Positions 1 to 8,629 of a stretch of DNA of 64,000 nt are shown in pieces. Below the pieces are notes generated by a model, which saw only the letters and a program-made list of their open reading frames with translations, ran no database searches and was not told the DNA's origin. The stretch covers positions 62,001-126,000 of the forward strand of contig NZ_FQZU01000007.1 of the NCBI RefSeq assembly GCF_900142135.1. The letters run 5' to 3'. Numbering within the stretch: the stretch's first letter is position 1; each line of letters begins with the position of its first letter. Both the position numbers and the translations under genes were made by a program. The stretch comes from Desulfatibacillum alkenivorans DSM 16219. Its GTDB lineage: Bacteria > Desulfobacterota > Desulfobacteria > Desulfobacterales > Desulfatibacillaceae.

Positions 1-109
1 AGCCGTATCTTGCCTGGGCGCAGAGCGCAAAAGGAGCGGCCTGTGCATTCGGGTAACGCCTTGAAACCCCGCCGGATGAACACTTTATCCAAAACAGTAT
101 TCAAAAATT

Positions 110-1744
110 CTAATAATCCCCGGACGCTTCCCCTTTCAGACCGCTGACGATTTCCACGCCCGCCCCCGCGCCGATGCGCGTGGCCCCGGCCTCAATCATG
201 GCTATGGCTGTTTTCGCGTCCTTGATGCCGCCGCTGGCTTTTACGCCCATGTACGGCCCAACGGTTTCCCGCATGAGAGCGATGTCCTCCAGGGTCGCGC
301 CCCCTGTGGAGAAACCCGTGCTGGTCTTGACGAAATCCGCGTCCGCGGCCTTGGCGATCCGGCAGGCCCGGGCCTTTTCCTCGTCCGTCAGGAGACAGGT
401 TTCGATGATCACTTTCAGGATGATAGGCAACGGCGCGGCGTCCCGCACCGCTTTTATGTCGTTGAATACGGCGTCAAAATCTCCGGATTTCAAGGCGCCC
501 ATGTTGATGACCATGTCCAGTTCGGCTGCGCCGTCCATGACCGCCTGTTTGGCTTCAAAGGCCTTGGCCGGCGTGCTCATGGCGCCAAGGGGGAAGCCGA
601 CCACCGCGCATGTCTCCACGCCGCTTCCCTTCAGTTTTTCCGCAATATAGGAAACCTTGCAGGAGTTTACGCACACGGACCGGAATCGATGCAGGATCGC
701 CTCTTCGCAAATTTTATCGAAAGCCGAAAGCGGCGCTTCGGGCTTCAACAAGGTGTGGTCGATGTACTGGGCCAGGTTCCTGGCGCTCATGGCCGGCGCC
801 TGGGATTCGGCCGTTTGAATGTCAGATAAAATTTCCGGGTCAAGCCCGCTTGCGTCGGGAAAGCTGGACTGGGTGCCCTGGCCGCACACGCTGACGGCCG
901 CGATTTTATTGGCCCGGTTGATGGCGTCCTCCAGGGGCTTTCCCGCAGCCAGGAAAAAGGCCAGGCTGCCTACAAAACAGTCTCCGGCGCCGGTGGTGTC
1001 CATGGCCTCCACTTTCCGGGTGGGAATGTGCCTGGCGCCCTCATTGTCCACCAGCAGGCATCCCCGTTCCCCCAGGGTGAGGATCACCGTCTTGGGACCG
1101 CGATCCAACAAGGCCTTTGCGGCTTGCTCGGCCTGCTCCATGGTTTCCACGGGCATGCCGGTGAGGATTTCCGTCTCGCTTTCATTGGGGCAGAATATGT
1201 CGCTAAGCTGATACAACTCATCCGGCAGGTCTGGCCTTGCCGGGGCCGGGTTGAAAATGGTCGACACGTTGTTTTTTCGGGCGATGCGCATAGCTTCCAG
1301 GTTCAGGTCCATGGGGATTTCCAACTGGCAGACGAGCACGCTTGATTTTGCAATGGCGCTCTCGGCTGCCCGGATTTCCTCCACAGACAGCAGATCGTTG
1401 GCGCCCGTGACGATGATGATGGCATTGGCGCCGTTATCGTCCACGGCAATGGGCGCCACGCCGGAAAACGCCTCGTCCGTAAAATGGACGTGACTCACGT
1501 TGACTCCCAGCTTTTTGAAATTGGCCAGGGTGTTTTCGCAGAAAACGTCACGCCCCAGCTTGCCCACCATGGCGACCTCGCCGCCCAGCTTGGCGGCCAT
1601 GACGGCCTGGTTGGCGCCTTTGCCTCCAAAGCCCATGGAAAACTTCTTGCCGTGCAGGGTTTCCCCCAGGACGGGAAGCCTTTCCACGTAGCTGATCAGG
1701 TCAATATTGCATGCTCCTACAACGCATATTTTCGGTCCGGTCAT
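110..1744 (-). CDS. ribokinase / deoxyribose-phosphate aldolase fusion protein
   Basis: A 544-residue fusion of two normally separate sugar enzymes. Residues 1-310 are a PfkB-family ribokinase, which phosphorylates ribose or deoxyribose at O5: the first PfkB signature GGKGANQA lies near residue 40 and the second, DTTGAGD, at 249-255 with catalytic Asp255. Residues 322-544 are class I deoxyribose-phosphate aldolase (DeoC), which splits deoxyribose-5-phosphate into acetaldehyde and glyceraldehyde-3-phosphate. The Schiff-base lysine is Lys473 in VKTSTGF; Asp410 (ELDMVI) and Lys502 (KASGG) match the other active-site residues of E. coli DeoC. The ATG at 1744 was chosen over the ATG at 1810 because GAGGGGG precedes it. 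Both active sites look intact, so one polypeptide could carry free deoxyribose to central metabolism. No sugar transporter or repressor gene adjoins it here. Confidence 0.93.
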   Translation of the reverse strand: MTGPKICVVGACNIDLISYVERLPVLGETLHGKKFSMGFGGKGANQAVMAAKLGGEVAMVGKLGRDVFCENTLANFKKLGVNVSHVHFTDEAFSGVAPIAVDDNGANAIIIVTGANDLLSVEEIRAAESAIAKSSVLVCQLEIPMDLNLEAMRIARKNNVSTIFNPAPARPDLPDELYQLSDIFCPNESETEILTGMPVETMEQAEQAAKALLDRGPKTVILTLGERGCLLVDNEGARHIPTRKVEAMDTTGAGDCFVGSLAFFLAAGKPLEDAINRANKIAAVSVCGQGTQSSFPDASGLDPEILSDIQTAESQAPAMSARNLAQYIDHTLLKPEAPLSAFDKICEEAILHRFRSVCVNSCKVSYIAEKLKGSGVETCAVVGFPLGAMSTPAKAFEAKQAVMDGAAELDMVINMGALKSGDFDAVFNDIKAVRDAAPLPIILKVIIETCLLTDEEKARACRIAKAADADFVKTSTGFSTGGATLEDIALMRETVGPYMGVKASGGIKDAKTAIAMIEAGATRIGAGAGVEIVSGLKGEASGDY

Positions 1745-1810
1745 TCCATCCCCCTCTGTTTCGGATAAAGGCAAGCTAATTCTACTTCTGGTAAAATTTA
1801 TCACAGGCAT

Positions 1811-2115
1811 GGAAAAACATCATCAAAAAACATTCGCCTACCTGATTTTGGTTCGCAACTTAAGACGCCTCCCAATCGTTCTTTACCAAAGGAGAGATTA
1901 TTCTGGGGAGAACGAAATACATGCGCTTCGCACTATGCGGGATACTATTCCGCCAGGGTTGCCCAATGAAAAATGGGCCCTTTTCGCCAAGGGGCGCCCA
2001 ACGAAGGCCGCCCCACTTTCATGGGCAGCCCAGGCAGCAAGGGACGCTGCCTGGGCTGCATAAAACGACTGGATCAACTCTGGCTTTCAATAGGCTTCTA
2101 CGGCGGACGGCGCTA
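1811..2115. repeat. intergenic region rich in perfect hairpins
   Basis: This space between the flavodoxin-like gene and the ribokinase fusion holds no convincing ORF. It contains a perfect 14-bp inverted repeat: GCAGCCCAGGCAGC at 2025-2038 and its complement at 2046-2059, with a 7-nt loop. A smaller GCCCA/TGGGC hairpin lies around 1960-1980. Neither is followed by a T run on either strand, so these are not textbook intrinsic terminators. They could be REP-like palindromes or mRNA 3'-end structures for the leftward flavodoxin-like gene. Confidence 0.6.
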
Positions 2116-2631
2116 TCAGTCCAGAACTTTTTTGGCGAACGCCTGGGCGTTGGCTTCGTCTTCCCCATTGGGGCGTCCGGTCATTTGTTCGACCATTCCG
2201 GCCCACGCGTCGTCGTCCAGGCTCAATTTGTCCTTGACCGGTTCGTGCAGGGCGTCGGCCAGGTATCCCTGGCAATCAAAGCATCCTTTGTATGCCATGC
2301 CGTTTTTTTCGCAGGTCGCTTTGGCGGGTTCGGCGAATCCGTCCATCTCCTGGTCGGGGTAGGCCGGGGCGAAATGGGTGATGAAGAGCGCCATTTTCTG
2401 GCCCGCAGCCGGCTTGAGCGCGCCCAGGCATTCCTTGACCGGAGCGGCCAGATTGGCTGAATGCAGGGGAGAGCCGATGAAAAGAAAGTCGTATCCGGCT
2501 GCCTCGTCCGGGGTTACGTCTTCCAGTTTTTTCAATTCTACAGTGTGGGCTTTGGCCGCTTCTTCACAAATGGCCTTGGCGATTTTTTCCGTGTTTCCGC
2601 TCTGGCTGAAATAAGTCACTAATACCTTCAT
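2116..2631 (-). CDS. flavodoxin-like protein
   Basis: A 171-residue single-domain flavodoxin-fold protein. The N-terminal strand and FMN phosphate loop are clear: MKVLVTYFSQSGNTEKIAKA carries the (S/T)xSGNT signature. A second flavin-contact segment, FLFIGSPLHSANLAAPVKE, follows near residue 60. Such proteins shuttle low-potential electrons or act as small NAD(P)H-flavin oxidoreductases in the cytoplasm; the physiological partner cannot be read from sequence. The start at 2631 is fixed by AGGAGG just upstream; an in-frame ATG 18 codons earlier lacks such a site. Cysteines are few, so it carries no iron-sulfur cluster and is not a long A-type flavoprotein. Confidence 0.85.
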   Translation of the reverse strand: MKVLVTYFSQSGNTEKIAKAICEEAAKAHTVELKKLEDVTPDEAAGYDFLFIGSPLHSANLAAPVKECLGALKPAAGQKMALFITHFAPAYPDQEMDGFAEPAKATCEKNGMAYKGCFDCQGYLADALHEPVKDKLSLDDDAWAGMVEQMTGRPNGEDEANAQAFAKKVLD

Positions 2632-2791
2632 GAGTGAACCTCCTGATTTATAGGTGATGTTGGAGAACCAACCTGCCTGCACCATAGGAGGCGTCCCTAA
2701 AAAGGTCTGTAGCGCTTGTTACACAAAGGAAAAAATAGGGTTGTTTCGGAAACTTTTTTTGTCAGGTCTTTGGCAAATCCCGCCGGCCGCC

Positions 2792-3424
2792 CTATACCCA
2801 TCCCAAGGCTGTTGCAAAGACAGCGTGGCAGACAACCGCCAGGCAGACGGTCACGGCCAGGCCGATTTTTTTCGTTTTTAGGCTCCATGCGTCGTGAAGC
2901 CTTGCAATCAGGTAAAAGGGCGTGCAATACACCACGATGATCAGCCAGATATTGGGCCAGCGCCACCACCAGTAATCCCAGACAAGCAGGCCGCACTGAT
3001 TCAGGCAGACCTCCACGAACACAGCCAGCAGTCCGAATCCGGCAGGGATGACGAACCGGTTGGACAAGCCGAAGATTGTAAGGTTTTTATCTTCAGGGAG
3101 GGCTTTGACGATCATAAGCCCCACCACGGAGAAGAAAAAGGCTATTTCGATATTCAAGCCCGCGTAAATCACATAGGCCGAATCCCCTCCCGGCGTGGAC
3201 CACATGGCTGCAAAGCCGGAAAAATGCAGGACCAGGGCGTTAAACATCTCCCAGATAAACTCCCCGGCCCAGAAGCCCAGGCCCAGCAAAATAGCGCTCC
3301 AGTTTTTGTTCTCCGCCTCCACGATGTACATGTAGATCGCGATGACAATCAAAGGCACAACGTACCACTTCATGTTCTCGGGATTGCGTACAAGGCTTAA
3401 GGCCTGAATGCTTGCTTCCGTCAT
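2792..3424 (-). CDS. multi-pass membrane protein of unknown function
   Basis: A 210-residue protein I do not recognise. It is dominated by about six hydrophobic segments, roughly residues 18-35, 43-62, 83-107, 125-145, 155-178 and 190-208, separated by short charged loops, which predicts an inner-membrane protein. The loop near residues 145-158 is strikingly aromatic (WDYWWWRWP). GAGGGGGGAG precedes the ATG, giving a firm start. No catalytic motif or metal-binding cluster stands out. It could share a leftward transcript with the glycosyltransferase gene upstream, whose stop is about 45 bp from this start. A lipid-linked or polyprenyl-linked role would fit that neighbour, but this is only context. 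Confidence 0.75.
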   Translation of the reverse strand: MTEASIQALSLVRNPENMKWYVVPLIVIAIYMYIVEAENKNWSAILLGLGFWAGEFIWEMFNALVLHFSGFAAMWSTPGGDSAYVIYAGLNIEIAFFFSVVGLMIVKALPEDKNLTIFGLSNRFVIPAGFGLLAVFVEVCLNQCGLLVWDYWWWRWPNIWLIIVVYCTPFYLIARLHDAWSLKTKKIGLAVTVCLAVVCHAVFATALGWV

Positions 3425-3469
3425 TTTCTCCCCCCTCTTTTAAATTTGAATATCCTATCCCCCCATAAG

Positions 3470-5299
3470 CTAACGGCGGCGCGTCGCCGATTCCGCCTCC
3501 GTCTTGGCCTTTTTCAGATATTCCCCGGCCAGCCCATGCTTCCCCTCCTGCTCGAGCAGCCGGGCCGCTTCCATGTATCCTTTCCATTTTTCGTCAAAGG
3601 ACGAAGCAATATAAGCCTCCAGATAACTCTCAGCCTTTTCATCCCGGCCCAGATCCCTGGCAATGAGGAACATGAGAACGAGAATGTCCCGGGCGTCAGC
3701 CTTGAAGCCCATGGCCCTCAAAGCGTGGGACTCCGCCTCTGCCGAACGCCCCAACCCATAGGCGCACATGGCCGCCTTTTTGCGAAACACATAACAGTCG
3801 TATCCCGCCTGGACAGCTCGCTCCAGAGCGTTTAGCGCTGTCTCCCAGTCTTTCCGGGCCATGGCCTGATCCGCTATGGAATTCAAGGCCAACGGATTAT
3901 TGGGATCGAGCTTTTGGGCCCGATCAAGGACTTGCTTCACCTTGTCCGGCCGGCCCGCCAGGGACTCGGCCAGGAAATACACGCCGATGGAGCTTTTAGG
4001 ATGGGCCTGGACGAACGACGCGGCTTCAGCGTGCATTCGCTCCAAAGAGGCTCTGGATATTTTCTCCAAAGCCGGCATTTGCATTCTCAAGGCCGACATT
4101 CGCCCAACAAACCGGATTTCTTCATTAAAGCAATGATATCCCTGCTTTTCCCCTCCCAGGAATATGAGCGTGGGAATCAAGACGATAATCCCTACGGCCG
4201 CCGCCGGGCCTCTTACGCTTAAGATTCGGGCCCATTTGTCCGAAAGCGAACCAGATAGGACTATGGAAACAATCAGGCACGGGGTCGCCCACCAGAAATT
4301 GTTCCATGGCTCCCTGGCGTTGATGAGCGTCGTAATGAGCCCTGTTGTGGAAAAGACGATGAGCAGCAGCGCAAAGCGCCGGTCCTTAACGAATTTTAGG
4401 GAAAAAAGCACAGCCGCCAAATACAGGACCCCGGGCGCAAGTGCACAGGTTGTGCGGAAAGGAAAAAAATACGCATTGCCGCCTTCCAGGGCGACTCGAT
4501 AGGGGTCGGGAAAGGTCATGAGCAAATCGCCCAGATACAACAAAAGCAGCCTGGGAGAGAGCCCAATGCCTGACGCCAGGGTTTCGTGCCGTTTGAAGTT
4601 AACCCACCCCTGGGACCCATTGTAATATAGGTGGGGAGATATGATTATCAGAAAGACGGCGAGCCCGGCCCAGGTCAGGGGGCTTGCGAGGATCTTCCTG
4701 CCATGGCCGAAAAACAGTGCGTAAAGCGCCATGGGTAACAAAACCATAACCGCGGGCTCGTAAAACATGTAGCCGATTCCGCCGGCCGCTCCCAAAAAAA
4801 GAAAGTCCCGGGGCTTTTCTTTTTCCACGGCGCGAAAGAAGAAAAGCAGCATCCATGGGACAAAAGCATACCCGGCCTGCTCCACGGTCAAGGGCGCCCA
4901 GGCGACCATAAAACGGTCCACGGAGGCTATGGCCAAGGCGAAAAGGCCGGCCCGGGTTCCGAACAATTCTTTGGCAAGGGCGAATATTCCAGCCAGCCCC
5001 AGCAGGGAGACGGCGATGAAAAACAGCCGGGCGGCAAAAAAACGGCCCATGCCCAGGGCAAGGCCCATGCTCAGGAGGTAATCCGCGAATAAGGGATGGG
5101 AGGTCAAACGGCTGCCCAACGGAAAGCCCCCGGACCCAGACTGCTGGGTGAAAAATCCGCTGATCACCCGAAGATGGCCCATTTCATCAAAGTTCAGCGG
5201 CAGGCCCCAGGCGTAGAACGCCCGCAAACATAGGGCTGCAGCCGCAAGGACCGCCGGGATCAGGATTTGCTTGTGAGGAAGGGACCAAGGCCGAGTCAT
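3470..5299 (-). CDS. GT39-like (ArnT/PMT-type) membrane glycosyltransferase with C-terminal TPRs
   Basis: A 609-residue protein. The N-terminal two thirds contain about ten hydrophobic segments. Just after the first comes LNFDEMGHLR, the acidic Asp-Glu motif (38-39) typical of the first periplasmic loop of GT-C glycosyltransferases such as ArnT and PMT_2 proteins, which use polyprenyl-phosphate sugars at the outer face of the inner membrane. Residues from about 430 to the end lack membrane segments and form helical TPR-like repeats (for example LDPNNPLALNSIADQAMARK), presumably a periplasmic protein-interaction domain. The ATG at 5299 with AAAGG upstream is preferred over an ATG at 5323. Sugar donor and acceptor are not predictable. 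Confidence 0.78.
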   Translation of the reverse strand: MTRPWSLPHKQILIPAVLAAAALCLRAFYAWGLPLNFDEMGHLRVISGFFTQQSGSGGFPLGSRLTSHPLFADYLLSMGLALGMGRFFAARLFFIAVSLLGLAGIFALAKELFGTRAGLFALAIASVDRFMVAWAPLTVEQAGYAFVPWMLLFFFRAVEKEKPRDFLFLGAAGGIGYMFYEPAVMVLLPMALYALFFGHGRKILASPLTWAGLAVFLIIISPHLYYNGSQGWVNFKRHETLASGIGLSPRLLLLYLGDLLMTFPDPYRVALEGGNAYFFPFRTTCALAPGVLYLAAVLFSLKFVKDRRFALLLIVFSTTGLITTLINAREPWNNFWWATPCLIVSIVLSGSLSDKWARILSVRGPAAAVGIIVLIPTLIFLGGEKQGYHCFNEEIRFVGRMSALRMQMPALEKISRASLERMHAEAASFVQAHPKSSIGVYFLAESLAGRPDKVKQVLDRAQKLDPNNPLALNSIADQAMARKDWETALNALERAVQAGYDCYVFRKKAAMCAYGLGRSAEAESHALRAMGFKADARDILVLMFLIARDLGRDEKAESYLEAYIASSFDEKWKGYMEAARLLEQEGKHGLAGEYLKKAKTEAESATRRR

Positions 5300-5427
5300 G
5301 CCTTTTGTATATATTACGTGCACTTAAAAGACAAGATATGGTATGATTCCCTATGCATAATTTTGGGATCCCATAAACCGCAATGATTAGGCGCCGGAAG
5401 GCCAGCGTGCATCGAAAGGCTTTAAAT

Positions 5428-6822
5428 ATGAAGATTATTCGCTCAAAGCAGCCCAAATACCCTACATTATTAAAATTTGCGTTTAGCGGAGAAAACGGGG
5501 AGATTCCCGATTTCAAGGCCAAGGAAGGCGAGGTCGTTGTTCGCTACGAGCAAGGCTACACAAGCGTCTATTGCGGATTGGGCGAAAGGAAGGACATGGC
5601 GCCGTACAAGGCCCGGTCCGCCGCCGCCGAGGGCGTGCGCCAGGTGCGCAAGCTGGAGCGCATCGGATTGTCAGTCATCCTGCCCCAGGAGACGCCGGAC
5701 AAATCCGCCGTGGACGTGGCCTGCGTGGAAGGGCTTTTTTTAGGCGCCTATGAGTACACGGAGTATAAAAGCGAAAAGCCCAAGGAACTGCGAACATGCC
5801 AGCTTGTGGGAGTCAAGGCGCCCAACAAGAAGATCAACGACGCAATCGCCGCATGCCAGGCAGCCTGCTACTCCCGGGACCTTATTAACGATAACGCGGA
5901 CAATATTTTCCCGGAAAGGCTGGCGGACGAAGCCCGGCAGATTTGCCGCCAGGACGGCTTTTCCCTGACCGTGCTTACGGAACAAATGATGGAGAAAAAA
6001 GGCCTGGGCCTGATTCACGCCGTGGGCCGGGCCTCCACCCGGCCTCCCCGTTTGGTGGTTATGCAGTATAAAGGGGCGCCGGACAAGCAGGAGAAAATCG
6101 CCATTGTAGGCAAGGGAATCACCTTTGACAGCGGCGGGCAGAACCTCAAACCCACGGGCTCCATCGAAACCATGCGGGACGACATGTCCGGGGCTGCAGC
6201 CGTATTGGGCGTTATGAAAGCCCTGGCCGAAATCAAGCCCGCCGTCAACGTGATCGGCGTGCTGGCGGCCGCCCACAACGCCATTGGCGGCGCTGCGTTT
6301 TTTCCCGGCGACGTGTACAAATCCTATTTGGGCAAGACCGTGGAAATCGGCAATACCGACGCCGAAGGGCGGCTGGTTTTGGCCGACGCCATAGCCTATT
6401 GCGAGAAAAACTATCGGCCCACGGAAATCATCGACATCGCCACGCTCACGGGGGGCGTGATCATCGCCCTGGGAACCACGGTCGCCGGCCTGTTCTCCCA
6501 TGACGACGCCATGGCCGAGCGCCTGTTCCAGGCCGGAGAGGAAACCCGCGAACGCCTGTGGCGCTTTCCTTTGTACAAAGAATATTACGAAGCCATGAAG
6601 AGCGAGCGGGCCGACCTGTGCAACACGGCCAAACATAAAAAAGGCTGGGCCAGCTCCCCCACGGGCGCGGCTTTTATAGGAGAATTCGTCTCCGACGCTG
6701 CATGGGCCCACCTGGACATCGCCGGAACGGCCTATAACGAGGGCGGAGCAAAGGGCGAAGTCCCCAAATTCGGAACAGGATTCGGCGTCAGGCTGCTGCT
6801 CAACTATCTGGGAGTGATTTAG
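5428..6822 (+). CDS. leucyl aminopeptidase (M17 family)
   Basis: A 464-residue cytosolic M17 metallo-aminopeptidase that removes N-terminal residues from peptides. The C-terminal catalytic domain carries the full dinuclear metal site with the same spacing as E. coli PepA: Lys229 and Asp234 in VGKGITFDSGG, Asp252 in RDDMSG, and Asp311/Glu313 in the family signature NTDAEGRLVLAD. The catalytic Lys241 and Arg315 are also present. The ATG at 5428 has GAAAGG about nine bases upstream; the upstream ATG at 5383 adds 15 basic residues not expected in the family. Hydrolase and ferredoxin genes follow at short spacing, so the three may be one operon. The gene is divergent from the glycosyltransferase. 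Confidence 0.93.
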   Translation: MKIIRSKQPKYPTLLKFAFSGENGEIPDFKAKEGEVVVRYEQGYTSVYCGLGERKDMAPYKARSAAAEGVRQVRKLERIGLSVILPQETPDKSAVDVACVEGLFLGAYEYTEYKSEKPKELRTCQLVGVKAPNKKINDAIAACQAACYSRDLINDNADNIFPERLADEARQICRQDGFSLTVLTEQMMEKKGLGLIHAVGRASTRPPRLVVMQYKGAPDKQEKIAIVGKGITFDSGGQNLKPTGSIETMRDDMSGAAAVLGVMKALAEIKPAVNVIGVLAAAHNAIGGAAFFPGDVYKSYLGKTVEIGNTDAEGRLVLADAIAYCEKNYRPTEIIDIATLTGGVIIALGTTVAGLFSHDDAMAERLFQAGEETRERLWRFPLYKEYYEAMKSERADLCNTAKHKKGWASSPTGAAFIGEFVSDAAWAHLDIAGTAYNEGGAKGEVPKFGTGFGVRLLLNYLGVI

Positions 6823-6837
6823 AAAAAAGGAAAGAAC

Positions 6838-7695
6838 GTGTCCTGCGATTATAAAGAATACAGACAAGTTGACATTGGAACCGCAAAGGTAAACTATCTG
6901 GAATATCCCGGCAACGGCCCCAGCCTGATTATGCTGCACGCCACGGGCTTTTTGCCCTGGGTATGGCATCCCGTGGCCCGGGGCCTTTCCTGCGACTATG
7001 ACGTGACCGCCCCGTTTTTCTGCAAGCATCGGGAGCCCAATATGGAAAACGGCGGCATTGGATGGAAGAACCTGGCCCAGGATCTGGTCAAGCTGATGGA
7101 CGTTTTAAAGATCAAGCGCCCCTATTATCTGGTGGGCCATTCCATGGGCGGCGCCGTGGCGACCCTGGCGACCGCCTTGCTCGGCCTGCAGCCTGAGGCC
7201 ATGGTGTTGATCGAGCCCATCATCCTGCCGGAACAGTTTTACGGATTCAGCCCCACCGTGGAGCAGCACCCTCTGGCCTCCAAGTCCATCAAAAGACGAA
7301 ACCATTGGGAGGACCGTCAAGAAGCAAGGGAATACCTGCTTTCCAAAAAGTTTTTTGCAAGCTGGGATCCCGAGGTGCTGGAGATCTATCTTCAATACGG
7401 CATTGTGGAAAACTCGGGCGGCCTGACCCTGGCCTGCCAGCCGGACAAGGAGGCGGCCCTTTTTCTGGGCAGTTCCCAGGAAAACCCCTGGCCGGTTCTC
7501 TCCAGGGTGCAGTGCCCGGTTTTGGTGTTGGAAGGGGAAACCACCGAAAATAAGGGGATTATTCCCTTTGAGGAGGCGGCTGCGGCCATGCCCAATGGCG
7601 AATTTCAAATCGTGAAAGGCGCCGGCCACCTGATTCCCATGGAAAGGCCGCGCAAGACCCAAGCATTGATAAAGGATTTTTTTGAGTCATTGTAA
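6838..7695 (+). CDS. alpha/beta hydrolase
   Basis: A 285-residue alpha/beta-hydrolase-fold enzyme starting at GTG, with AAAGGAAAG just upstream and only 15 bp after the aminopeptidase stop. The nucleophile elbow is GHSMGG with Ser102. The oxyanion loop HATGF follows the first core strand, and a late GAGHLIPMERP supplies the catalytic histidine near residue 263. A glutamate in LVLEGETTE is the likely acid. There is no signal peptide, so it is cytoplasmic. Family members include esterases, lipases and C-C hydrolases, and substrate cannot be assigned. The tight spacing to the aminopeptidase suggests co-expression rather than shared chemistry. Confidence 0.87.
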   Translation: MSCDYKEYRQVDIGTAKVNYLEYPGNGPSLIMLHATGFLPWVWHPVARGLSCDYDVTAPFFCKHREPNMENGGIGWKNLAQDLVKLMDVLKIKRPYYLVGHSMGGAVATLATALLGLQPEAMVLIEPIILPEQFYGFSPTVEQHPLASKSIKRRNHWEDRQEAREYLLSKKFFASWDPEVLEIYLQYGIVENSGGLTLACQPDKEAALFLGSSQENPWPVLSRVQCPVLVLEGETTENKGIIPFEEAAAAMPNGEFQIVKGAGHLIPMERPRKTQALIKDFFESL

Positions 7696-7716
7696 CCCCC
7701 CGGAAAAGGAGGTTGG

Positions 7717-8556
7717 ATGAACAGGAAATGGTTGCCCGGCTTACTGGATGCGGGCCGGCTTTATCAGAAGCCCAAACCCTGGATGATGCGCATGGGCCTG
7801 GACGGACTTAAGGGCCTGTTCCATGTCTTTAACCTGCCCGTGATCCGGCGGTTTCACCCCTGGATGCAGGAATCCAACACCAATATGTATTGGATTCCCG
7901 TAAACCAGGAATTGGAGCGGGAGCCGGACGTGCCTTTGCCCTACGAGGTGGTGGAGCACTTCATTGAAAAGTCATCCACACGGGTTGTCATGGATTTTTG
8001 CGGCTGCAGGGCGGCCCATAAGTGCGAGCGTTTTCCCGCGGATATAGGCTGCCTGATGATGGGGGACGACGCCGTAAAAATTCCGCCGGAGTTCTCCCGC
8101 ATGGTGGATAAGGAAGAGGCTCGGGCTCATTTGCAAAAGGCCGTGGACGCCGGCCTGCCGCCCTTTATCGGCAAAGCGCGCATCGATAATTTCATTTTCG
8201 GCGTGCCGGACAACAGCCGGTTGCTGACGGTCTGTTTTTGCTGCGACTGCTGCTGCGTCACGGATCTTTTGAAGCACATCCCGCACGAGGAGCGGCAAGC
8301 CATCGTGCATCCTTTGGAAGGCCTGGAAATTCATGTGGATCAGGAGGCCTGCATCGGATGCGGCAAGTGCGCGGAGCATTGCTTTATTGAGGCTGTATCC
8401 CTGGACTCCGGCAAGGCGTTCATTTCAGAGGAATGCCGGGGGTGCTGCCGGTGCGTTTCCGTGTGCCCGGCCAACGCCATAAAAATTCGTTTGAATAACC
8501 CGGACTTTGTCCGGCAGGCGGTTAAAAGTATTGAGTCAAGCGTTCGAATGGATTAA
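7717..8556 (+). CDS. cysteine-rich 4Fe-4S ferredoxin-domain protein
   Basis: A 279-residue protein with two tandem 4Fe-4S motifs at its C-terminus: CIGCGKCAEHCFIEAV and CRGCCRCVSVCPANAI. The preceding part is unusual. It carries CGCRAAHKC near residue 91 and a run of cysteines, CFCCDCCC, near residue 175, enough for at least one more metal centre. No signal peptide or membrane segment is evident. AAAGGAGG precedes the ATG, and the gene lies 21 bp after the hydrolase. This fits a cytoplasmic electron carrier or the Fe-S subunit of a larger oxidoreductase, but no catalytic partner is encoded next to it. The exact family name is not known to me. Confidence 0.85.
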   Translation: MNRKWLPGLLDAGRLYQKPKPWMMRMGLDGLKGLFHVFNLPVIRRFHPWMQESNTNMYWIPVNQELEREPDVPLPYEVVEHFIEKSSTRVVMDFCGCRAAHKCERFPADIGCLMMGDDAVKIPPEFSRMVDKEEARAHLQKAVDAGLPPFIGKARIDNFIFGVPDNSRLLTVCFCCDCCCVTDLLKHIPHEERQAIVHPLEGLEIHVDQEACIGCGKCAEHCFIEAVSLDSGKAFISEECRGCCRCVSVCPANAIKIRLNNPDFVRQAVKSIESSVRMD

Positions 8557-8629
8557 TGCTTTCTATAGGATCAGGAAATTTTGGGGAGGGGGAAGGTCTG
8601 GAACACATTTTGGTGAAAGGACGCCCTGA

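Noticed and set aside
2697-2996. 99-codon ORF on the minus strand overlapping the membrane-protein gene end
   Set aside because: It overlaps the 3' part of the supported gene at 2792 in another frame, and its product is low-complexity.
3470-5299. Dolichyl-phosphate-mannose protein mannosyltransferase as the specific name
   Set aside because: Only the generic GT-C features and the DE motif are visible; a specific substrate cannot be justified.
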